Notes under the pieces: model-generated
Told to the model about the DNA's origin: nothing
Databases searched by the model: none
What the model saw: only the letters and a program-made list of their open reading frames with translations
DNA from: DASPKW01 sp038244055
GTDB lineage: Bacteria; Planctomycetota; Phycisphaerae; Tepidisphaerales; Tepidisphaeraceae
Direction of reading: 5' to 3'
Assembly (NCBI GenBank): GCA_038244055.1
Contig: JBBRTW010000352.1
Coordinates: 1-7,876 of the forward strand
DNA length: 7,876 nt
Part shown: positions 1 through 5,074 of the stretch, one piece after another
Layout: every line of letters begins with the position of its first letter
Numbering within the stretch: the first letter of the stretch is position 1
Made by a program: the position numbers and the translations under genes

Positions 1-332
1 AACAGACAAATCCCGCCCCATACCCGATGTGATCTGTCCAACCGCATAGCGCCATTCCTCGGGACGTCTGCTCCATCACACAGGTTGAGCGCCAACTCCA
101 ACCGCTCGAACCCGAAGATGCGCAGCGTAGATTACAGTACGCCATTTGTCCATTTTGGGTCCGATGGATATCACGGGTGCCACGGCCAGGCACCTAACGA
201 CAGTCGAATACGAATGGCATTGTCGCTTGGCCGTGCCGAATGACCAATGGCGCGATCCCCGCGACGGCACGGCCAGGCGATGACCCCACCGGTATTCAAA
301 TGGTGTGCAGCGCTTGGCCCTCGCATCCATGT
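1..332. other. Intergenic region without a credible gene
   Basis: I see no supportable coding region here. The open frames on either strand are short, have no recognisable domain or ribosome binding site, and run into the palindromic repeats. The stretch holds a hairpin-forming repeat at 176-279. At its right edge is the segment 318-332, whose sequence recurs at 463-477 on the far side of the neighbouring MITE-like element. Positions 1-170 show no structure that I can name. This could be the decayed end of an upstream gene or plain intergenic sequence. Confidence 0.5.
176..279. repeat. Hairpin-forming inverted repeats with a GGCACGGCCA core
   Basis: The core GGCACGGCCA or a close variant appears three times. 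A perfect 6-bp stem, GGTGCC/GGCACC, encloses a 7-nt loop at 176-194. A second, longer stem pairs CGCTTGGCCGTGCCG (224-238) with CGGCACGGCCAGGCG (265-279); 14 of 15 positions pair and the other is a G-T wobble, around a 26-nt loop. The arrangement looks like a small palindromic intergenic repeat, possibly a decayed MITE or a REP-like element. No target duplication or transposase is visible, so its class is undetermined. Confidence 0.5.
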
Positions 333-467
333 CAGGGCAATCGCATGTAACTCCTATCGCATCGATCTCGGATTGCAGATTGTGGATTGAAAACCGCATT
401 TCAAACCACAATCCGAAATCCGAAATCCGAAATTGTTGCCCACTTCACGCCACATGCGATTGCCCTC
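333..467 (+). mobile_element. MITE-like element, copy A (TIR CAGGGCAATCGCATGT)
   Basis: This is a non-coding element of about 135 bp. Its terminal inverted repeats are CAGGGCAATCGCATGT (333-348) and ACATGCGATTGCCCT (452-466). Inside are two arms built of 7-bp units of the type CGGATTG or TGGATTG around a short loop, so the whole element can fold into one long hairpin. The flanks carry an imperfect direct repeat, GCATCCATGT at 323-332 and GCACCCATGT at 468-477. This is consistent with a 9-10-bp target-site duplication, although the similarity continues several bases leftwards into CCCTC. The outer ends match the reverse complement of copy B at 4771-4912 with only about three mismatches in 70 bases. 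There is no transposase, so movement would need one supplied elsewhere in the genome. Confidence 0.75.
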
Positions 468-579
468 GCACCCATGTCATGCCTGGCGCACGGCGCTTGT
501 GTCTCTTCCACCCCCCATTTAGGATGCCCCTAGCGCCGCCGCGCGTGCGGGCGACTGGCATTTCTTTACATGATGGGAT

Positions 580-2382
580 GTGCCGGACATGTCGCGAGGG
601 CCGAACCTGATCAACGAACTGCGCGGGGTGCAGGCGCGCTACGGTTACATCACCGAAGAGGGGTTGGTCGAGCTTTCCGAGCGCACCGGCCGGCCGATCC
701 GCGAAATCTATGGGCTGGCCAGCTTCTACCCCGAATTCGAGCTCAAGCCCCCGCCGCGCGTGCGCATCGCCGTCTGCAATGCCCTGCCCTGCCAGATGCG
801 CAAATCCGAAGTCCTCTATCGCGAGATCGAAAAACAGGCGGCCGGCAAACTCGATGTCGTCGTCGAGCGCTGCCCCTGCCTGGGCGCTTGCGATAAAGCT
901 CCCGCCATGACCATCAACGGCCATCTGCGCATCTGCGAAACCATCGAAGATGCCAAGGCCCTCTTCACCGATGCCGTCGCGACCATGGCCGGGCAGGAAG
1001 CGCCCGAAGCGCACTACCCCATCGGCATTCGCGGCCACTTCCGCACCGACCCCTACGAAACCGTCGACCAGCGCTACGGCGCGCTCAAGGCGCTGATCAC
1101 CGGCGGCGATTTCAAGGGCGTGATCGACAAGATTCGCCTCGCCAAACTCCGCGGAATGGGCGGCGCGGGCAAACCCGCCAATCGTAAATGGGAGCAGGTC
1201 GCCAAGCAGGATGTGCCTGAAAAATACGTCATCTGCAACGCCGATGAGAGCGAGCCGGGCACGCTCAAGGACCGCGAGATTCTCCGCAATCTCCCCCACC
1301 TGATCGTTGAGGCCATGATCATCGGCGGGCTGGCGGTGGGCGCATCGCAGGGCTACATCTACCTCCGCCACGAATACAAGGCCCAGTTCCGCGCCCTCGA
1401 TCAGGAGATCAAGCGCGTCAAGACGCTCACCTTCAACGGCCACCCCCTGCTCGGCCAAAACGCCGGCGGCAGCGGCAGGCCCTTCAACCTCGAAATCTTC
1501 GTCAGCCCCGGCGGCTACATCATGGGCGAAGCGACCGCGCTGCTCGAAGCCCTCGAAAGCAAGCGCGGCCAGCCGCGCAATCAGCTTGTCGATCTTGGCA
1601 TGAAAATGGGCATCCCCAGTTTCAACGGCCTCTGGGGCATGCCGACTCTGGTGAATAATGTCGAAACGTGGGCCTACGTCCCCGCCATTCTCGCCCATGG
1701 TCCGGAGTGGCTGGTGGCGCAGGGGATCAACGGCTGCCAGGGCCTCAAGTGGGCCAGCGTCTGCGGCGATGTGGAGAAGCCGGGCGTGTTCGAAATTCCC
1801 ATGGGCACGACATACCGCGCGCTGATCGAAATGGCGGGTGGGCCCTCCAAGGCGATCGACCCGACCACCGGCGCGCTTCTCGAAGGATGGGATGCGGTCA
1901 AAGCCTTCGCGCCAACCGGACCGACCTGCGGCTTTCGCCCCCCGGCCGATCTGGATGCCAAAATTGACTTCGCCGAGCCCCCCGGAGTCCCGGCCGGCTC
2001 CGGCGCGGTGATCGTCCTCTCCAAGGCCCGCTGCATGGTCGATGCCGCCCTCAATTTCACGCGCTTCTTCCGCAACGAATCCTGCGGAAAATGCGTCCCC
2101 TGCCGGGTCGGCTCGCAGAAGATGGTCGATCTGATCAAAGCCCTCCGCGCCGGCGTCAATGGCGATGTACCTCATATCCGCGCCCGATTAGCCGAATACC
2201 GCCGCGAGATCGAGCAGCTATCCAACGTCCTCATCACCACCTCCATCTGCGGCCTGGGGCAGGTGGTGCAGGTGCCGATCCAATCGGTGCTGAAATACTG
2301 GCCGGCGGAGGTGGCCACCCATTTTGCCGACCGCCGCTGCCCGGTGAATGTCTGCGCCGAAATGCACGGAAGAGATGAATGA
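580..2382 (+). CDS. Fused NuoE-NuoF-like flavin/iron-sulfur oxidoreductase subunit
   Basis: This is a predicted cytoplasmic electron-input subunit combining the E (24-kDa) and F (51-kDa) subunits of complex I or of NAD-linked hydrogenases. Residues 8-60 match the helical NuoE N-terminus. Residues 61-125 are the thioredoxin-like [2Fe-2S] domain, with C66-x4-C71 and C100-x3-C104 (CLGAC). Residues 150-600 are the NuoF part: FMN/NADH loop RGMGGAGKP (191-199), NADESEPGT (220-228), GEATALLEA (316-324), and the [4Fe-4S] ligands SCGKCVPC (C502, C505, C508) plus C557. The family normally has GRGGAGFP, KWSF and GEET; here the F positions are K198 and Q206, and the second E is A318, so NADH binding may be altered. 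The start is GTG 580, because an in-frame stop lies at 571; ATG 589 with GGGA 10 nt upstream is equally possible. The stop overlaps the next start by 4 nt. Family assignment is firm; the electron donor is not. Confidence 0.9.
   Translation: MPDMSRGPNLINELRGVQARYGYITEEGLVELSERTGRPIREIYGLASFYPEFELKPPPRVRIAVCNALPCQMRKSEVLYREIEKQAAGKLDVVVERCPCLGACDKAPAMTINGHLRICETIEDAKALFTDAVATMAGQEAPEAHYPIGIRGHFRTDPYETVDQRYGALKALITGGDFKGVIDKIRLAKLRGMGGAGKPANRKWEQVAKQDVPEKYVICNADESEPGTLKDREILRNLPHLIVEAMIIGGLAVGASQGYIYLRHEYKAQFRALDQEIKRVKTLTFNGHPLLGQNAGGSGRPFNLEIFVSPGGYIMGEATALLEALESKRGQPRNQLVDLGMKMGIPSFNGLWGMPTLVNNVETWAYVPAILAHGPEWLVAQGINGCQGLKWASVCGDVEKPGVFEIPMGTTYRALIEMAGGPSKAIDPTTGALLEGWDAVKAFAPTGPTCGFRPPADLDAKIDFAEPPGVPAGSGAVIVLSKARCMVDAALNFTRFFRNESCGKCVPCRVGSQKMVDLIKALRAGVNGDVPHIRARLAEYRREIEQLSNVLITTSICGLGQVVQVPIQSVLKYWPAEVATHFADRRCPVNVCAEMHGRDE
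2368..2374 (+). promoter_or_regulatory. Ribosome binding site inside the end of the upstream gene
   Basis: The purine-rich GGAAGAG ends 4 nt before ATG 2379; counting only GGAAG, the gap is 6 nt. It lies within the last codons of the NuoE-NuoF-like gene. Together with the ATGA stop/start overlap at 2379-2382 it indicates translational coupling, expected for two subunits of one complex. Confidence 0.6.
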
Positions 2383-4616
2383 GCAACGTAAATCTCACCA
2401 TCGATGGCAAGACAGTCACCGTCCCCGCCGGGACGAGTGTATTCGACGCCGCCGCCGGCATCGGCGTGCGCATCCCGGCGCTGTGCCACAATCCCGCCAT
2501 GGGCTTGGAAACCGTCGGCGTCTGCCGGATGTGCGTCGTCGATACCGGAGGTCGCAATTTCGCGGCCTCCTGCACGCGCCCCTGCGAAGAAGGCCTCAAG
2601 GTCATCACCTCATCTCAAGAAGTCGAAGCCGCGCGCAAAGGGCTTGTGAAATTGCTCCTGGCCGAGCATCCGCGCCCGTGCAAGCGCCATCAGGAAACGC
2701 TCGATTGCGAGCTTGAGCTTCTCGGCGAGCAGTACGGTTTCCTCGAGCCGCTCCGCCAGTCCAACACCCCCGGCGCGCTCCACCCGAGCCTGATGGACCA
2801 CGCCCTGGCGGATGATTACGGCACGCTGACCACGCTCTATTCCCCGCGCACGCGCGTCAAGCCCCCGGACACCAGCAACTTCAGCATCGCCATCGATCAC
2901 GGCGCCTGCATCGTCTGCGACCGCTGCGTCCGCGCCTGCTCCGATATCGCCGGCCACGACATCATCGGCCGGATGGACAAGGGCGGCCGCACCACCATCG
3001 GCTTCGACAACGACAAATCGATGCGCGACAGCGGCTGCGTCAACTGCGGCTGGTGCATGGTCGCCTGCCCCACCGGCGCGATCACCTACTCCGGCTCTCA
3101 GGACGGCTATTTCCGCGATGCCCTGCCTCTTGAATCGATGATGAATCTGCCCTTCATCCGCGGCAAGAACGTCTCCTCCGCCTTTCTCAAGCGCGGCGTC
3201 GGCGGCGTGCGCCTGCGGCAATTTAAGAAGGGCGAAGTCATCTTCCGGCAGAACGAGCGCGGCCACACCGCCTTCTACATCGACTCCGGGAAAGTCGACA
3301 TCTACCTCGAATCCGCCTCCGAGCCGCCGAAACAACGCGGCTGGCTGGAGCGCCTGTTCACCGGCAAGCGCGGCGAAGATCGCCCGGAGGCCCTCGAAAT
3401 CGGCGATGGCCGGATGGCCCCCGGAAAACTCATCGATCAGATCCCCGATGGCAATTCGATCAGCTCGCGCCTCTTCGGCGAGGCCAGTTGCCGCAATGGC
3501 CAGCCGCGCTCGGCCACCATCCGCGCCGCCGAGGACACCATCGCCTTCGAGATGCTCCGCAGCATGCTGGAAATCCTCCTGCTCGATCCCGTCTTCCGCG
3601 AGGATTTCGCCAATGTCACCCGCTACCGCCTGGTGCATAATTATCTCCGCCGCACCGATCTCCTCCGCGATCTCCCGCCCGAGGAATTGCGAAAGCTGGA
3701 GGGCCGCGTCAGCCTCGTCTCCTTCGGGCCCGGCCAGGTCATCTTCGAGCGCGGCGCGGCCCCGGATGCCCTCTACATAGTTCGCACCGGCCATGTGAAG
3801 GTCGAGCGCGACGGCGTGATCGTCAATACCCTCTCGCGCGGCGAGTTCTTCGGCGAGATGGCCGTTCTCGACAACGTCGCCCGCAGCGCCACCTGCGCCG
3901 CGGTCGATCATGCCGAGCTGGTGCGCCTCGACAGCGCCGATTTCCGCGATCTGCTCGAACGCTTTCCCACGATTCGCGAAAAACTCGAAGCCGCCCGCCA
4001 GCGCCATAAGCTGCGCGATGCCGCCATCCGCACCGCCGCCTCCCGCTCGCGCTCCGTGCGCCTCCAGCAATATGTCGAGCAGGAGCTCTTCCAGGGCCAG
4101 AGCCTCATGCTCATCGACCTGGAGAAATGCACCCGCTGCGATGAATGCGTCCGCGCCTGCGCCCAGTCCCACCACGGCGTCTCCCGCCTGATCCGCGATG
4201 GCCTGCGCTTCGATAAATATCTCGTCCCCACGAGCTGCCGATCCTGCCACGATCCCAAATGCCTCAGCGGCTGCCCCGTCGATGCCATCCACCGCCGCTC
4301 CGATGGCGGGCTGGCCATCGTCATCGAAGACTACTGCACCGGCTGCGGCTTTTGCTTCGGCCAGGATGCCGATGGCAACAACACCGGCACCGGCTGCCCC
4401 TTCGGCAACATCCTCCCCGTCCCCATCGAGCGCACCGACCCCGTCTCCGGCCAGACCTACCAGCACCGCAAGGCCGCCGTCTGCGATCTCGACAACTGCT
4501 CCGGCGAAACCCGCGAGCCAAGCTGCGTCTACGCCTGTCCCCACGATGCCGCCCAGCGCGTCAACGCCCATGAATTTTTCGGAAAGCATCTCCTGGCGGC
4601 GGATGGTGCAATCTGA
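2379..4616 (+). CDS. NuoG-like iron-sulfur protein fused to two cyclic-nucleotide-binding domains and a DmsB-like ferredoxin domain
   Basis: Three modules are visible in 745 residues. (1) Residues 1-240 are a NuoG/HydA-like N-terminus: [2Fe-2S] ligands C36, C49, C52, C65; an N5-type motif H97-x3-C101-x2-H104-x5-C110, in which the middle Cys is His; then two [4Fe-4S] motifs, C177/180/183/187 and C220/223/226/230. (2) Residues ~268-400 and ~428-540 are CRP-type cNMP-binding domains. Their phosphate-cassette motifs are FGEAS...GQPRSAT (366-380) and FGEMAVL...ARSAT (491-505), both keeping the Glu and Arg that hold the cyclic phosphate. The first has an insertion at about 312-365. (3) Residues 575-735 are a DmsB/HybA-like relay with up to four [4Fe-4S] motifs (C584/587/590/594, C620/623/628/632, C653/656/659/673, C702/707/716/720). 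No DNA-binding helix, signal peptide or membrane segment is seen. The molybdopterin-like part of NuoG is absent. The inferred role is a cytoplasmic, possibly cNMP-gated electron relay partnered with the upstream protein. No gene name is known to me. Confidence 0.88.
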   Translation: MSNVNLTIDGKTVTVPAGTSVFDAAAGIGVRIPALCHNPAMGLETVGVCRMCVVDTGGRNFAASCTRPCEEGLKVITSSQEVEAARKGLVKLLLAEHPRPCKRHQETLDCELELLGEQYGFLEPLRQSNTPGALHPSLMDHALADDYGTLTTLYSPRTRVKPPDTSNFSIAIDHGACIVCDRCVRACSDIAGHDIIGRMDKGGRTTIGFDNDKSMRDSGCVNCGWCMVACPTGAITYSGSQDGYFRDALPLESMMNLPFIRGKNVSSAFLKRGVGGVRLRQFKKGEVIFRQNERGHTAFYIDSGKVDIYLESASEPPKQRGWLERLFTGKRGEDRPEALEIGDGRMAPGKLIDQIPDGNSISSRLFGEASCRNGQPRSATIRAAEDTIAFEMLRSMLEILLLDPVFREDFANVTRYRLVHNYLRRTDLLRDLPPEELRKLEGRVSLVSFGPGQVIFERGAAPDALYIVRTGHVKVERDGVIVNTLSRGEFFGEMAVLDNVARSATCAAVDHAELVRLDSADFRDLLERFPTIREKLEAARQRHKLRDAAIRTAASRSRSVRLQQYVEQELFQGQSLMLIDLEKCTRCDECVRACAQSHHGVSRLIRDGLRFDKYLVPTSCRSCHDPKCLSGCPVDAIHRRSDGGLAIVIEDYCTGCGFCFGQDADGNNTGTGCPFGNILPVPIERTDPVSGQTYQHRKAAVCDLDNCSGETREPSCVYACPHDAAQRVNAHEFFGKHLLAADGAI

Positions 4617-4636
4617 AATGTCATGCGATCCGTCGG

Positions 4637-4742
4637 GCCATGCTGAGCGGTAGCGAAGCATCTTGCCTGTAGGCTGGGGTCGATTCGACAAGCCGACAGG
4701 CCTCGACGGTCGAAGCAAGATCCTTCGCAGGCTCACGATGAC
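4637..4742. repeat. Palindromic intergenic repeat, TGAGCGNAGCGAAG family, copy 1
   Basis: The left end has TGCTGAGCGGTAGCGAAG (4641-4658) and continues to CATCTTG. The right end (4716-4742) is its imperfect inverse: read backwards it gives TCGTGAGCCTGCGAAGGATC followed by TTG. A second internal stem pairs CCTGTAGGCT (4666-4675) with AGCCGACAGG (4691-4700), nine of ten positions. The element can therefore fold into one long hairpin. A second member, 107 bp long, lies at 6637-6743. Sequences of this type recur in many genomes, where they are often mistranslated as peptides containing ERSE or RYAQHD. No flanking target duplication is evident. Confidence 0.75.
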
Positions 4743-4770
4743 AGCATTATTAAAGGCATCATTGTCGTGT

Positions 4771-4912
4771 CAGGGCAATCGCATGTGGCATGAAGCGGGC
4801 AACAATTGCGGATTTCGGATTGCGGATTGTGGATTGAAATGCGGTTTTCAATCCGCAATCCGCAATCCACAATCCGAAATCGATGCGATAGGAGCTACAT
4901 GCGATTGCCCTG
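4771..4912 (-). mobile_element. MITE-like element, copy B, with exact 9-bp target duplication
   Basis: This 142-bp non-coding element has perfect 16-bp terminal inverted repeats, CAGGGCAATCGCATGT (4771-4786) and its complement at 4897-4912. It is directly bordered by TTGTCGTGT on both sides (4762-4770 and 4913-4921), a clean 9-bp target-site duplication. The interior is a hairpin of 7-bp GGATTG-type units, three on the left arm and four on the right, around AAATGCGGTTTTC. It is homologous to copy A at 333-467 but in opposite orientation, judged by the asymmetric segments next to the ends. It encodes nothing. It sits 163 nt upstream of the outer-membrane protein start and could affect that gene's transcription. 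Confidence 0.85.
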
Positions 4913-5039
4913 TTGTCGTGTGATGCGGATCGGTGTTTCCCTTGCGGCCTTTGTCGCCCAACGCTACGATTCGCAAGTTGCATATCCGAACAGCGTGCGC
5001 GGCTTCAACACCAAAGCCCGCGCCAAACCCTGGTCCATC

Positions 5040-5043
5040 GAGG
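5040..5043 (+). promoter_or_regulatory. Possible ribosome binding site for a TTG start at 5051
   Basis: GAGG lies 7 nt upstream of an in-frame TTG (5051), which would add eight residues before the ATG chosen at 5075. The competing site is GGAAG at 5066-5070, 4 nt before ATG 5075. Both starts give the same hydrophobic signal segment, so the mature protein would not change. Confidence 0.35.
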
Positions 5044-5074
5044 TTTCCATTTGAACGCCTTCCCCGGAAGATCG

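Larger units (their letters stand above)
4617..5074. other. Repeat-rich intergenic region between the redox and envelope clusters
   Basis: No gene is supported in this 458-base gap. It holds a palindromic repeat of about 106 bp (4637-4742), the inverted MITE-like copy B (4771-4912), and about 160 bases of non-repeated sequence before the outer-membrane protein gene, where its promoter should lie. I could not find a convincing -35/-10 pair there. The folded palindrome at 4637-4742 might end transcription of the redox operon, but it lacks a U-tract and is not called a terminator. Confidence 0.6.

Noticed and set aside
76..411. Minus-strand frame of 111 codons
   Set aside because: It starts inside the MITE hairpin and runs through the GGCACGGCCA repeat, so it is read-through of repeats rather than a gene.
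333..467. CRISPR-like reading of the short repeated GGATTG units
   Set aside because: The units are 7 bp with no spacers, and they form inverted arms of one hairpin within terminal inverted repeats.
497..525. Possible promoter TTGTGT, 17-nt spacer, TAGGAT, upstream of the redox operon
   Set aside because: Only three and four of six bases match the standard boxes, and promoter rules for this kind of organism are uncertain. The position is suitable but the match is too weak to call.
445..2175. Long open frame of 576 codons on the minus strand
   Set aside because: It lies opposite the clear NuoE-NuoF-like gene, shows no domain, and has the Ala/Gly/Asp-rich composition expected from the antisense of GC-rich codons.
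2379..4616. Reading the 745-aa protein as a CRP/FNR transcription factor
   Set aside because: It has cNMP-binding domains, but I see no helix-turn-helix after either of them, and the rest is iron-sulfur electron-transfer domains.
2610..4736. Long open frame of 708 codons on the minus strand
   Set aside because: It is antisense to the iron-sulfur/cNMP-domain gene and starts within a palindromic repeat. Its composition is low in complexity and no motif is seen.
4637..4742. Rho-independent terminator after the redox operon
   Set aside because: A long stem exists, but no U-tract follows it, and the same element occurs inside a coding frame at 6637-6743. It is better described as a repeat.
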